DNA of 64,000 bases from Sulfitobacter brevis (GTDB taxonomy: Bacteria; Pseudomonadota; Alphaproteobacteria; Rhodobacterales; Rhodobacteraceae): positions 1-64,000 of the forward strand of contig NZ_FOMW01000008.1 in NCBI RefSeq assembly GCF_900112755.1, given 5' to 3'. A program made the position numbers and the translations under genes. The notes beneath the pieces are model-generated. The model was not told where the DNA came from. It saw only the letters and a list, made by a program, of their open reading frames with translations, and ran no database searches. Of this stretch, positions 51,891-61,031 are shown in pieces (positions within the stretch are counted from its first letter, which is position 1; every line of letters begins with the position of its first letter).

Positions 51891-53168
51891 TCAGGCCGGT
51901 TGTTTCCTAAGCCGTAAATCGGCGGCACGGGCATGGCCTTCCATCCCTTCCACGCGACTGATCCGCGCGGTACGCAGCGCCAGTTCGTGCGAGGCTGCCG
52001 CGTTGCAGCGCTGCCATGTCACTGTTTTGGTGAACTTATGCACTGAAAGTCCGCCGGTATAGCGCGCCGCACCGCTGGTAGGCAGCACGTGATTGGGGCC
52101 GGAAGTTTTGTCGCCGAAGGCAACGGTGGTTTCTTTGCCAAGGAAGAGCGAGCCATAGGCCGAGAGGCGCCCGAGCCACCAATCAAGGTCTTCGGCTTGC
52201 ACCTGCAAATGTTCCGGGGCGTAGCCATCGGCGACCTGCGCCGCTTCTTCGCGGCTGTCGCAGAGGACAACCTCGGCACGCTCGTGCCATGCGGTCCGCG
52301 CGGCGGCGCCGTTGGATTCAGGCAGGCTGTCAATCATCGCAGCGACGCTGGCCATGACCGTATCAGCCAGACCCTTGTCAATCGTTACCAACCAAACAGG
52401 GCTGTCGGTGCCATGCTCGGCTTGGCTGACCAGATCCCAAGCGACCGTTTCCGCGCAGGCGGTATGATCGGCCACTACAAGCGAGTCTGTCGGCCCTGCA
52501 AACATATCGATGCCGACCTCGCCAAACAGCATCCGCTTGGCCTCGGCCACATAGCTGTTGCCGGGACCGACGAGGATATCGGCGGGCTTGCCGCCGAAGT
52601 AACCTTTGGCCATCGCCGCAATGCCCTGCACGCCGCCAAGGTTCAGGATCAGGTCGGCGCCGGAAAGCTCCATCGCAAAGACGATCGCGTCGGGGATGCC
52701 GACATTGGGTCGAGTGGGGGAAACGGCGGTAATGTGCGGCACACCCGCGACCTTGGCGGTGGTGATCGTCATCAAAGCGCTTGCGATATGGCTGTAGCGC
52801 CCGCCGGGCACGTAACATCCCGCGCTGCCCACGGGGATTTGCTTTTGTCCGGCGATCAATCCCGGCATCACCTCGATTTCGCATTCCCCCATCGTCGCCT
52901 TTTGTGCCTCGGCGAAGCGGCGGATATTGGCATGGGCGAAACGGATATCGTCCTTGAGGTCTTCAGGCACCCGCGCGCAAGCGGCCTTGCGGGCCTCTGC
53001 GCTGAGCGCGATTTCTCCGGTCCAACCGTCGAGACGCTCTGCATAGTCGCGCACCGCGGCCTCGCCCTCCCGTTCGATATTGGCCAACATGATAGCAACG
53101 ATGTCGCGGATATCCTTGTTTTCTGTCGAAGGGCGGGGGGCGGCCTTTTTCAGATAAGTAATTGCCAT
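51891..53168 (-). CDS. HisD-superfamily sulfonate dehydrogenase (HpsN-like)
   Basis: 425 residues, histidinol-dehydrogenase fold. Zinc and catalytic residues are kept: Gln249/His252 (SQAEHG), Glu319/His320 (YAPEHL), Asp353 (FGDKTSGPNHVLP) and His412 (GMEGHARAAD). It matches the branch containing HpsN, which oxidises R-dihydroxypropanesulfonate to sulfolactate, more closely than biosynthetic HisD (IAGQKQIPVGSAGCYVPGGRYSHIASA). Lack of other his genes and a cuyA neighbour support a sulfonate. HisD-type enzymes oxidise a CH2OH next to an amine, so D-cysteinolate to D-cysteate is proposed. Starts 4 bp after the racemase gene. Confidence 0.87.
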   Translation of the reverse strand: MAITYLKKAAPRPSTENKDIRDIVAIMLANIEREGEAAVRDYAERLDGWTGEIALSAEARKAACARVPEDLKDDIRFAHANIRRFAEAQKATMGECEIEVMPGLIAGQKQIPVGSAGCYVPGGRYSHIASALMTITTAKVAGVPHITAVSPTRPNVGIPDAIVFAMELSGADLILNLGGVQGIAAMAKGYFGGKPADILVGPGNSYVAEAKRMLFGEVGIDMFAGPTDSLVVADHTACAETVAWDLVSQAEHGTDSPVWLVTIDKGLADTVMASVAAMIDSLPESNGAAARTAWHERAEVVLCDSREEAAQVADGYAPEHLQVQAEDLDWWLGRLSAYGSLFLGKETTVAFGDKTSGPNHVLPTSGAARYTGGLSVHKFTKTVTWQRCNAAASHELALRTARISRVEGMEGHARAADLRLRKQPA

Positions 53169-53172
53169 GAGG

Positions 53173-53874
53173 TCAGCTCGATTTCTCTAGGGTGTGGGCA
53201 TGTATCGCGGTGGCCAGAACGTCGATGGTGTCGAGGACGGGGACGGGGGCGGTCAGGGATGGTGCGAGCAGCGAGAACTCGGAGCAGCCGACGAAGAGCA
53301 AATCGGCGCCTTTGCGTACGAGTTCGGTCGCGGCATCTGATAGGATGTGATGCGCCGCTGACGTTGGACCGCTGGCTTTGATGTCACGGATCGCGTCGAG
53401 CATCCGGTCGATATTGTCGGGCCAGACGGCGGTAAGGCCCGCATGGAACAGTGCCGGATCGAACACGCCAGCGCGCTGTACAGCGGGTGATGCAAGGATG
53501 CCCATACGAGCGCCATGGGAGGTGATCTCAGCGGCGCGCGCGACGGCAAGATCGACCATATTCAGCAGTGGTATTGTCACCGAGGCTTCAATCTGCGGCG
53601 CATAGTGGTGCGCGGTGTTGCAGGGCATCGCCAGCGCGGTGGCGCCCGCCGCTTGCAGCCGCCGTGCCATTTCGGCGAGAACTGGGCTTGGGTCTACGCC
53701 GGTACCGTCGATCAAATGAGCGATGCGCGAGGGAACTTGGGGGTTCATGTCGATCAGCAGTGGCAAGTGGTCGGCGTCGTCGCGGGCTTTGACAGTGGCC
53801 AACAGCCGCTGTTGCAGCAGGATCGTCGCCTCCGGCCCCATGCCGCCGAGAATGCCAACAACGTTGCGGCTCAA
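53173..53874 (-). CDS. Aspartate/glutamate racemase family protein
   Basis: 233 residues. Two-base racemase signatures: ILGGMGPEAT at the N-terminus, Cys85 in AMPCNTAHH and Cys197 in FVGCSEFSLL. PLP-independent members invert Asp, Glu or hydantoins. Cysteate is the sulfonate analogue of aspartate, and the gene lies between cuyA/degT and the HisD-type gene, so cysteate racemisation is a reasonable inference. Overlaps the aminotransferase gene by 4 bp. Confidence 0.86.
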   Translation of the reverse strand: MSRNVVGILGGMGPEATILLQQRLLATVKARDDADHLPLLIDMNPQVPSRIAHLIDGTGVDPSPVLAEMARRLQAAGATALAMPCNTAHHYAPQIEASVTIPLLNMVDLAVARAAEITSHGARMGILASPAVQRAGVFDPALFHAGLTAVWPDNIDRMLDAIRDIKASGPTSAAHHILSDAATELVRKGADLLFVGCSEFSLLAPSLTAPVPVLDTIDVLATAIHAHTLEKSS

Positions 53875-55064
53875 GGTGTGACCTCGCGGACGGCGTCGCA
53901 GATCAGCGCGCCGATTTGGGCGCAGTCGGCTTCCGAGAAGCTAAGCGGCAGGCGCATGTCAAAAAGCGTGGCAAGGATGCGGTCGGTCGCGGGCAGGTTT
54001 TGGGGCGCGGTGTAGCGCCAGGAATGATGCGACGAGGTAAACCCAAGAGGCTGCGCTGCGCCGAACCATTTAAGCGCGACCCCGCGGGCCAGTGCTACGG
54101 CCAGCAGGGCGCGGCATTGCGCAGCTGTGAAATCAGGCAGGCGAAACTGGATCGAAGAGCCGACGTGGACCTCCCGAGCGGGCAGGGTGATGGTGACGAT
54201 CTGTCGTTGCCTCTGTAGCGCTTTTTCGACCACGGTGTCGCGGGCGTTCCAGCGGATAATATTCTGCTCAAGCCCGGCAAGTTGCGGGCGCAGAATGGCG
54301 GCGCGCAGGGCGTCCATCCGCGCCGAGCAGTTTGGCATGTCGTAGCGGGCATCGTCGAAAGCGTCTTCGGCAGGACCGGCGCCGTGACGCGCATAGAGCA
54401 TATAGCTGCCCGAGAGGATCGTCGCGCGGGCGACCAGTTCGGGATCATCGGTGGTGAGAAATCCGCCTTCGCCGGAATTCATATGCTTGTAGGTTTGTGT
54501 GGAAAAGCAGGCAACCTTGCCGAAATTGCCGGAGCGTTTCCCGTCCCATCGCGCGCCCAACGTACGCGCGCAATCCTCGATCACCGTGACTTCGGTAGCG
54601 TCGCATATCTGCATCAGCCGTTCCATGTCGCAAAGGTGGCCGCGCACGTGCGAGAGCAGCAGAAAACGCGCGCCAAAACGTGCGATCTTTGCGGCCAGAT
54701 CGTCCAGATCCAGTCGCAGGTTCACATCAATCCCGACCAAAATAGCTTTGCCGCCGGCCGCCTTGATCGCAGCATGCACCGGAGCAAGGGTGGAACCGTT
54801 GGTCAGCACCGTATCTCCGGCGCTGACCCCATAGGCACGCAGGGCAATTTGCAGCGCCTGACCGCTGGAGGTGACGGCGAGGCAATAGCTGCTGCCTTGC
54901 CAGTCCCGATACTCGGCCTCCAACTGCGCCACCTCACCGGCCTCTTCGCCGATGAGGTTGTAGCGGTGCAACCGTCCCGATTGCAGGGCCGCGACAGCCG
55001 CGTCGGGGATCGGCTCCTGCTGGGTGAATGGTCCGGTGTACTTCCGGGCGGCGACGGCTTCCAT
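53871..55064 (-). CDS. DegT/DnrJ/EryC1/StrS-family PLP enzyme
   Basis: 397 residues. Fold-type I PLP enzyme of the sugar-aminotransferase branch: Asp164 in VIEDCARTLGA and Schiff-base Lys193 in CFSTQTYKHMNSGEGGFL. Spacing and length are normal. These enzymes usually aminate nucleotide sugars, but there are no sugar-nucleotide genes here. In this cluster it may transaminate an amino- or keto-sulfonate. It begins 2 bp after the cuyA stop. Confidence 0.82.
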   Translation of the reverse strand: MEAVAARKYTGPFTQQEPIPDAAVAALQSGRLHRYNLIGEEAGEVAQLEAEYRDWQGSSYCLAVTSSGQALQIALRAYGVSAGDTVLTNGSTLAPVHAAIKAAGGKAILVGIDVNLRLDLDDLAAKIARFGARFLLLSHVRGHLCDMERLMQICDATEVTVIEDCARTLGARWDGKRSGNFGKVACFSTQTYKHMNSGEGGFLTTDDPELVARATILSGSYMLYARHGAGPAEDAFDDARYDMPNCSARMDALRAAILRPQLAGLEQNIIRWNARDTVVEKALQRQRQIVTITLPAREVHVGSSIQFRLPDFTAAQCRALLAVALARGVALKWFGAAQPLGFTSSHHSWRYTAPQNLPATDRILATLFDMRLPLSFSEADCAQIGALICDAVREVTP

Positions 55065-55066
55065 GG

Positions 55067-56080
55067 TTACAGGGTGACCCAGCGGTCTGAAGTGTCGAAA
55101 GCAAAGTCATAACCGCCGAGTGCTGCGGCACCGCCGGTGTGCAGAAAGACAACGCGCTCGTCCTTGAACGCGCCTTTGCGGGCCAGATCAATCAGACCAG
55201 CCGCGCCCTTGGCAGAGTAGCAGGGGTCAAGAAGGATGCCCTCAAACTCGGCGAACATGCGGATCGCCTCGATGCCGCTTTCGGTCGGGATGCCATAGCC
55301 TTCGCCGACGTAATCGGTGTTTGCGATCACGTCTTCACGCTTGACGATGCCGGAGCAGCCAAGCTTGTCGACAGTTTTGCAGGCCAGATCATAGACCATC
55401 TGTTCTTGCTTGGGCTGTGGCGCGCGGGTGCCGATGCCCAATATCGGGATCTGTGCGTTCATGGCGCTCATGCCCGCGACCAACCCCGCCTGCGTGCCGG
55501 ACGACCCCGTGGCATGGACCAGACGGTCGATCTTCATGCCGGAGGTATTCACTTGATTGAGCAATTCAAAGGCACAATTGACGTAGCCCAATGCACCGGT
55601 CGGGTTAGAGCCGCCCCCCGGAATGACATAGACATTGTGCCCTTCCGCCCGCCTTTTCTCCGCTGCACGTTCCATCTCGGCGGGCATGTCGTGGCCAGCG
55701 GCGAATTTTTCGGTTGTCGCCCCGTGCAGGTGATCCAGCAGGACGTTGCCGTTGGTGTTGTAGTTGGGGTTGTTATAGCCGGTGCGGTCCTCAAGGAGGA
55801 TATGGCAGGCAAGGCCCAGCTTTGCGGCATAAGCGGCAGTCTGGCGGCCGTGATTGGTTTGGGTCGCGCCTTGGGTCATCACCATATCGGCGCCTTGCTC
55901 AATGGCTTCGGCCATCAGGAATTCCAGCTTGCGGGTCTTGTTGCCGCCGGTCGACATGCCGGTGCAATCGTCGCGCTTGATCCAAAGCTCAACCCCGAGC
56001 TCCTTGGAGAGGCGCTTCATCGGCTCCAGTGGTGTGGGCAGATGGGCGAGGTGAACGCGCGGAAAACGGGAGAGATGCAT
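55067..56080 (-). CDS. cuyA: L-cysteate sulfo-lyase (CuyA) / D-cysteine desulfhydrase family
   Basis: 337 residues. Fold-type II PLP enzyme with Lys48 in [66 protein letters not shown] and a C-terminal [13 protein letters not shown]. The LEDRTG...NGNVLLD form is typical of CuyA of Roseobacter-group bacteria. It releases sulfite and ammonia from L-cysteate, leaving pyruvate. D-cysteine desulfhydrase is the main alternative. First gene of a compact cuyA-degT-racemase-hisD unit, preceded by the CGAATTCG boxes. Confidence 0.88.
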   Translation of the reverse strand: MHLSRFPRVHLAHLPTPLEPMKRLSKELGVELWIKRDDCTGMSTGGNKTRKLEFLMAEAIEQGADMVMTQGATQTNHGRQTAAYAAKLGLACHILLEDRTGYNNPNYNTNGNVLLDHLHGATTEKFAAGHDMPAEMERAAEKRRAEGHNVYVIPGGGSNPTGALGYVNCAFELLNQVNTSGMKIDRLVHATGSSGTQAGLVAGMSAMNAQIPILGIGTRAPQPKQEQMVYDLACKTVDKLGCSGIVKREDVIANTDYVGEGYGIPTESGIEAIRMFAEFEGILLDPCYSAKGAAGLIDLARKGAFKDERVVFLHTGGAAALGGYDFAFDTSDRWVTL

Positions 56081-56164
56081 TATGGGATCCTTGTAATCTT
56101 GGCTGGGGCAGGGGCCGGTTGGCTTGGCACGCCGGTTAAGCCCGACGCTTTAACAGGGATATAT

Positions 56165-56232
56165 CGAATTCGCGGGCATAGTTCTTGGAAAAATTTGTGC
56201 AGCGGGCGAATTCGCAAACGACCGCGAATTTG
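56165..56232. promoter_or_regulatory. Three CGAATTCG-type palindromes upstream of cuyA
   Basis: The octamer palindrome CGAATTCG occurs at 56165-56172 and 56207-56214 (42 bp apart, four helical turns), and a variant CGAATTTG at 56225-56232. They lie 85-152 bp before the cuyA start, in the 239-bp gap after the DMGDH-like gene. The layout suggests a dimeric or looping regulator. Confidence 0.55.
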
Positions 56233-56319
56233 GTGATGTGTAAATTGCGCTGCTCTACAGCGCAGCGCATCCGCACAAATCCCTGCAACCAGATTGATCA
56301 CGTCGGAGGGTGTCATGTC

Positions 56320-58755
56320 TTATCCGCGCATTCGGGAATAGTCGGGATCGTAAGGGGAGGGGTCGATCACTTCGGCGGCAACAAGCTCTCCGCAACGGTC
56401 CAGCTGCAGGATAGTGCCCGGCGTGCTCAGGCTGGGATCCACAAAGGCATAGGCAAGATTGAGCCCGACACGGTGGCCCCAGTCGCCGGAGGTAATTGTG
56501 CCCACAACCTTATCGCCCTGCATCAACGAGCCGCCGCCAATGGCTGGCCCGTCGGTGGTGTCGATCTTGAGGCTCACAAGCTTGGCACGAGGGCCTGCTT
56601 CCTGACGCTTGAGCAGCGCATCACGTCCGATAAAATCACCCTTGTCGATTTTGACAAATCGGTCGAGGCCGGTCTCGAAAGGGTCGAACTCTGTCAGCAG
56701 ATCGGCCTTCCAATGCAAGAAGCCCTTCTCCATCCGCATCGCATCGACAGCGCGGGCACCAAAGAGCTTCATGCCATGCGCCTCGCCCGCCATTCGCAGC
56801 GCTAGATAGGCGGCATAGAGCGAAGCATTGGGCACATGGATCTCATAGGCGTGCTCGCCGGAAAAGCTGATGCCAAGCACGGTGGCGGGGGAGAAGCCGA
56901 TGTAACATTCGCGCAGGCTGAGCCACGGCAGAGCCTCTTTGGACCAGTCGCCACGCGCGCAGGCCGAGAGCACGTCGCGGGCTTTCGGTCCGGCCAGCAC
57001 GAGGATGGTCTGATCATTTGTAAGGCTGCGGATCTGCACGTCTTCGCTGGGGTGGAGGTGCGCTGTCAGCCAGTCCATGTCGTGGAATTCGCTGGCTGCC
57101 GCCGAGCCGTACCAAACCCGCTGCGCGCCGCGATCAGAGGCGGGAAGGTTCGCTATCGTGGCCTCGCCTTTGACCATGCCGTGATGGTTTAGCAGGTAGC
57201 CCAGCCCGACACGGCCATCGCGCTTGGTGACCGCCCCGCAGAACATCCGGTCAAGAAAGATATGGCGGTCGGCACCGGTAATCTCGAAACGGTTGAAACC
57301 GTTGACCTCGCACAGGCCGACATTTTCGGCGACATTCTTCACCTCGGCGGCAACCACGCCAAAGGCTTCGTCAAAGTTGAAGCTGAGGCTGGGGTGGAAG
57401 TCGGGCGTTGGTTTGATGTAATCGACCCGCTCCCAGCCGTTGACCACAGTGAATTCCGCACCTTCGGCCGCCATGATCGGGGTCAGCGGTGTGGTCTTGG
57501 CCGGACGACCCGCCGGGCGGTGCTCGTGCGGAAAGTGGAAGCGGAATTCGTTCTGGTAATCCTCGATGGCCTTGAGGGCCGTCAGCTCCACATTGGTGTG
57601 GCCGGTAAAGCGGCGCGGGTCGATGACCCATGTGTCATATTGCGCTTCGCCGTGCACGATCTGCTGGGCCAGCAACCACCCGTGACCGCCGCCTTCGCCC
57701 AAACCCGCGCGCAGGCCGATGATACAAAAAGCATTGCGCTTGCCGGGGATCGGTCCGACCAGCGGCGCGCCGTCGATGGTATAGGTGATCGGACCGTTGA
57801 CGATTGCGCGGATACCGGTCTCGGCCAATGCGGGCATACGCTCGAAAGCGCCTTCTAGCACATCCATCACCCGTTCGAGATCGTCAGGGCAGAGCGCGTT
57901 GACGAAGTTCGGGTCAATCCCGTCCATGCCCCAGGTCTTGCACCCCTGTTCGTAAAATCCGATCAGCAGGCCGCTCTTTTCCTGACGGCAGTAGTAGTCG
58001 GAAATCGGGCAGCGCAGCAGCGGCATCCGGTGGCCGGCCTCGACAATGGCGGGAATATCCTCGGTGAGAAAATACTGGTGCTCCATCGAGGCGACCGGAT
58101 GGTGCACACCCATCATCGCGCCCACTTCGTTCACGCGGTAGCCGCAGGCATTGACCACGACATCGCAATCAATGTCACCGTGTTCGGTATGCACGGTCCA
58201 GGTGTCGTCCTTGTGCTGGGTCAGCGCAGTGACGGGCGTGTTGCGGTACACCTCGGCACCGGCTTTGCGGGCGTGGTAGGCCAGCGCCTGACACAGCTGC
58301 GCCGGATCGATATCACCGTCCAACGGATCCCAAAGACCGCCCAGCAGATTGGTGGTGGAGATCAGCGGATGGCGGCGGGCACATTCTTCGGCGTCGATCA
58401 CTTCGAGGTCGACATTCATTCCGCGCGCCATGGATGAAAAGTGGCGGTAGCCTTGCATTTGGGCTTCGGTATTGGCAAGCCGGATCCCGCCGTCGCCGTG
58501 GTGGTAGTTGATCGGATATTCGGGGTTCTCGGCCAGCTCTTTATAGAGGTTGATCGAATGGGTCTTGAGCCCCACCATCGTCTGGTTACCGCCGAAGTTT
58601 GTCACCTGCGCGGCGGAGTGCCATGTGGTGCCGGAGGTCAGCTCGTTGCGCTCGACCAGAACGACATCGCTCCAGCCCTCTTTGGTGAGATGATAGAGGG
58701 TAGAGCATCCGGCGATCCCGCCACCGATGACAACGACCTTTGTTCGCGACTTCAT
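56320..58755 (-). CDS. DMGDH-like FAD oxidase with GcvT C-terminal domain
   Basis: 811 residues from ATG 58755 (GGAGG 6 bp upstream). N-terminal FAD/DAO domain (VVVIGGGIAGCSTLYHL, HSAAQVTNFGG, FYEQGC, GLRAGLGEGGGHGW). From about residue 430 come FAO_M and GcvT domains (FNRFEITGADRHIFLDRMF, MRMEKGFLHWKADLLTEF). This is the dimethylglycine/sarcosine dehydrogenase architecture, which demethylates N-methyl amines and passes C1 to tetrahydrofolate. The substrate here may be an N-methylated sulfonate or a glycine-betaine product. 239 bp upstream of cuyA, same strand. Confidence 0.88.
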   Translation of the reverse strand: MKSRTKVVVIGGGIAGCSTLYHLTKEGWSDVVLVERNELTSGTTWHSAAQVTNFGGNQTMVGLKTHSINLYKELAENPEYPINYHHGDGGIRLANTEAQMQGYRHFSSMARGMNVDLEVIDAEECARRHPLISTTNLLGGLWDPLDGDIDPAQLCQALAYHARKAGAEVYRNTPVTALTQHKDDTWTVHTEHGDIDCDVVVNACGYRVNEVGAMMGVHHPVASMEHQYFLTEDIPAIVEAGHRMPLLRCPISDYYCRQEKSGLLIGFYEQGCKTWGMDGIDPNFVNALCPDDLERVMDVLEGAFERMPALAETGIRAIVNGPITYTIDGAPLVGPIPGKRNAFCIIGLRAGLGEGGGHGWLLAQQIVHGEAQYDTWVIDPRRFTGHTNVELTALKAIEDYQNEFRFHFPHEHRPAGRPAKTTPLTPIMAAEGAEFTVVNGWERVDYIKPTPDFHPSLSFNFDEAFGVVAAEVKNVAENVGLCEVNGFNRFEITGADRHIFLDRMFCGAVTKRDGRVGLGYLLNHHGMVKGEATIANLPASDRGAQRVWYGSAAASEFHDMDWLTAHLHPSEDVQIRSLTNDQTILVLAGPKARDVLSACARGDWSKEALPWLSLRECYIGFSPATVLGISFSGEHAYEIHVPNASLYAAYLALRMAGEAHGMKLFGARAVDAMRMEKGFLHWKADLLTEFDPFETGLDRFVKIDKGDFIGRDALLKRQEAGPRAKLVSLKIDTTDGPAIGGGSLMQGDKVVGTITSGDWGHRVGLNLAYAFVDPSLSTPGTILQLDRCGELVAAEVIDPSPYDPDYSRMRG

Positions 58756-58894
58756 GGGGAACGCCTCCGGCTGCCTGTTGTGTAGATTAAGGCCAGAGTG
58801 GTTGGGCTTGGGCAATGACCTTTGCGCTGTCACTCATTTTATTGAAATCTACATTGGATGAATTGAGAATAAGGCGGCTTCATTTGTGCGGTAA

Positions 58895-58920
58895 GCGCCT
58901 TCGGCGCCTCCCCTTTGGGG
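58895..58920 (-). terminator. Paired hairpins after the LysR gene
   Basis: GCGCC/GGCGC (58895-58899 with 58903-58907, loop TTC) and CCCC/GGGG (58910-58913 with 58917-58920, loop TTT) stand side by side in the 306-bp gap between the LysR gene end and the DMGDH-like gene start. Probably terminates the LysR transcript. The rest of the gap must hold the DMGDH promoter. Confidence 0.55.
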
Positions 58921-59061
58921 CAACAAGGGTGGGGCAGGGCGCGTCTGCGGGCACAAGAGGTTCTGAACAGCCATCGACCCACCTATCTCACAGACGCGCA
59001 GGACAGCGAGATCTGCGGCCAGTTTAATATCATCTGAGCATTTGCCCCGCAGCGGAATTCC

Positions 59062-60036
59062 TTAAGAGAGCAGCTTGAAGCTGTCGGCAAGCCATGGATC
59101 GCTGCGGTGAAATGGTGTGATCGCATGAGTGCTGATCAGCGCGCGCATCCGGCTGTCGACCAGCTCAATCACCGAGCGCGAACAGTCGGGCGTGGTGACG
59201 ATGGCGAGGGTGCGGGAAAAGTTCTTGCCTGGAAACCGGTGCATCCGCAGCTTGGGATGGAACCGCCGCGCACGCGAAAACAACAGCGGCGTCGTGATCG
59301 TCCAACCGGCACCTGCGGCCACCATCGCCATCAGGGTCTGGTTGTTGCTGCACTCGAATCTATGCGCCGATGTCACGCCGATGCGGCGCAATTGGGATTC
59401 AATCTGGCGGGCAATAAAGAGCTGGCCGGAAAAGCGCAGGAAGGGCAGTTTGGTGCGCCCTTCGACGATGTCCGACAGCGCAAGCTCGGTGTTGATCGGC
59501 AGGACAACCACGAAAGGATCGCGCAGCAGGGGGTGAGCATTGAGGTCACGGAGGGTTTCGCTGGGTGTTGCCGTGATCCCCAGATCAAGCTGGCGGTTGC
59601 GCAGCATGTCGATGAGCTCGTCACTGGAATCCGTGTGATACATGAAGTCGCAAACCGGCATCCTCCCCGACAGATACACCGCCAATTCGGGCATGATATC
59701 GCTGTCAAAATCCTCAATCGTGCCGATCCGCAGGTAGCTCGCCTCGGCGACGCTTCCGGCGGAAGCTTCGGCCTTGGCTTTGCGGATGGCATAGAGAGCT
59801 TCGTCGATATTGCGCAGAAAGGCGCGACCTTTGGGGGTCAGGACCATCGGGCGTCTGGCGTGGTTGAACATCTCCACCCCAAGGTGGTTTTCCAGATTAC
59901 GCAGGTGGTGCGAGACAGTGCTGACGGTCAGCCCGGTCTCCTTGGCGGCGGCCTGAAGCGACCCTTTTTGGGCGCAAATCTGAAACAGCTCCAGCGATTT
60001 GAGGCTGAGGTCCTTGGTGGTAGAGTTGCGGGGCAT
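59062..60036 (-). CDS. LysR-family transcriptional regulator
   Basis: 324 residues from MPRNSTT (60036); an in-frame start 15 codons upstream (60081) is possible. HTH: LELFQICAQKGSLQAAAKETGLTVSTVSHHLRNLENHLGVEMFNH. The effector domain follows (LRIGTIEDFDSDIMPELAVYLSG, LDLGITATPSE). It is the only regulator beside the sulfonate cluster and has the same orientation, so control of the DMGDH-like and cuyA units is likely. The effector is unknown. Confidence 0.9.
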   Translation of the reverse strand: MPRNSTTKDLSLKSLELFQICAQKGSLQAAAKETGLTVSTVSHHLRNLENHLGVEMFNHARRPMVLTPKGRAFLRNIDEALYAIRKAKAEASAGSVAEASYLRIGTIEDFDSDIMPELAVYLSGRMPVCDFMYHTDSSDELIDMLRNRQLDLGITATPSETLRDLNAHPLLRDPFVVVLPINTELALSDIVEGRTKLPFLRFSGQLFIARQIESQLRRIGVTSAHRFECSNNQTLMAMVAAGAGWTITTPLLFSRARRFHPKLRMHRFPGKNFSRTLAIVTTPDCSRSVIELVDSRMRALISTHAITPFHRSDPWLADSFKLLS

Positions 60037-60081
60037 AGGATAGGCCGTTTCAATTTCTCGATCCGAGCAGCTTAATAGCAA

Positions 60082-60557
60082 TATGTGAGAACATAAAACT
60101 TATAAACTCTCGCCTCGCTATCCTTTTTCTACCGCCGAGTATTGTCGCTCCCGCGGCGCCCGATGATCTGCGACGGCGAAGTGGATTTGGACGACACCCT
60201 CGAGGCGGTCATGCGCGCCGCCTAGGGTAAATCCGCCGCTTTACTGGCTGTCTTGGAAGACGGGGAGACCGCTGGAGATGAGCCAAATTTTGGCTGCCCT
60301 ATTCCCCTAAACGGCGCTGTGGGAGGCAAAATGAGGTCTCAAAGCTGAACCTTTTGATGGGCGCATTGCATAAAAATTTCTACAATCATGGCTTTTAAAA
60401 ATCGCTTTATGCATGTCAGGCTGGGGCTGCGTTGATGTCGCAAACGCGCACAATAGCGCTCAAGCAAGCTTTCTACACGCGTGTCCTTTGCCTTGCCGGG
60501 CATGGGGGCAAAGCGGATCCTTTCGCCGAATTGCGCCGACCAGTCGTGCATCCGGTG
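60082..60557 (+). other. Intergenic or decayed stretch
   Basis: No intact gene. The frame on the minus strand at 60339-60551 (DWSAQFGERIRFAPM) could be the frameshifted continuation of the sulfotransferase fragment. A 20-codon frame at 60163-60225 is unexplained. Confidence 0.4.
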
Positions 60558-60812
60558 TCACAATGCGGGCTTGGTCTGCGAGCGTCCGTATGCGGTAATT
60601 GTTGCGAAACATGAGATCGTCGACAAGCTGATCCGCCCCGCCGCAAGTCCATATTCTAACGGGCTAAACCCGTAAGTGCGTGGTGGATCGTAGTGCAACC
60701 CGCGTACGGCCAGTGCAGAAACGTTCAAAGCTAGAAACTGTTGAATCGTCGTAGATCCGGTCTTCGGCACACCAATGTGGACGATCGCGTTTTTGCCGGC
60801 TCGTTGATACAC
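60558..60812 (-). pseudogene. Sulfotransferase-family N-terminal fragment
   Basis: 84 residues. The first 45 carry the 5'-phosphosulfate-binding loop of PAPS-dependent sulfotransferases (IVHIGVPKTGSTTIQQFLALN then VRGLHYDPP). The frame then runs out, and only weakly matching sequence continues in another frame to about 60339. Full enzymes have 250-350 residues, so this is a remnant. Confidence 0.6.
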
Positions 60813-61031
60813 AAGTAGCTCATATTCTGCACTGGTTTTGACTTGCGCCCGAAATCCCCCTCCACTTGCGGGGAATCTCGGTTTTAGATTTCTGACATTA
60901 CACCATTATTCTGTCTATCACTATTCGTGGCGAGGAAATTTATGGGCGTGGCAATGGTTCAGAGCACTTACTTTGTACCGTGCAAATACCCTGTGGTCAG
61001 TTGCAAACCTAGCCAGATCGACAGCGCGGCT

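Noticed and set aside
51891-53168. Biosynthetic histidinol dehydrogenase (hisD)
   Set aside because: No other his genes, HpsN-like sequence features, and a cuyA/racemase context.
52089-53381. 430-codon plus-strand open frame
   Set aside because: Exactly antisense to the HisD-type gene; arises from high-GC codon usage.
56080-56316. 78-codon minus-strand frame between the DMGDH-like gene and cuyA
   Set aside because: No similarity; the region is better explained as promoter with CGAATTCG boxes.
60163-60225. 20-codon frame MICDGEVDLDDTLE...
   Set aside because: Too short, no ribosome site; possibly a relic of an unknown gene but not supportable.
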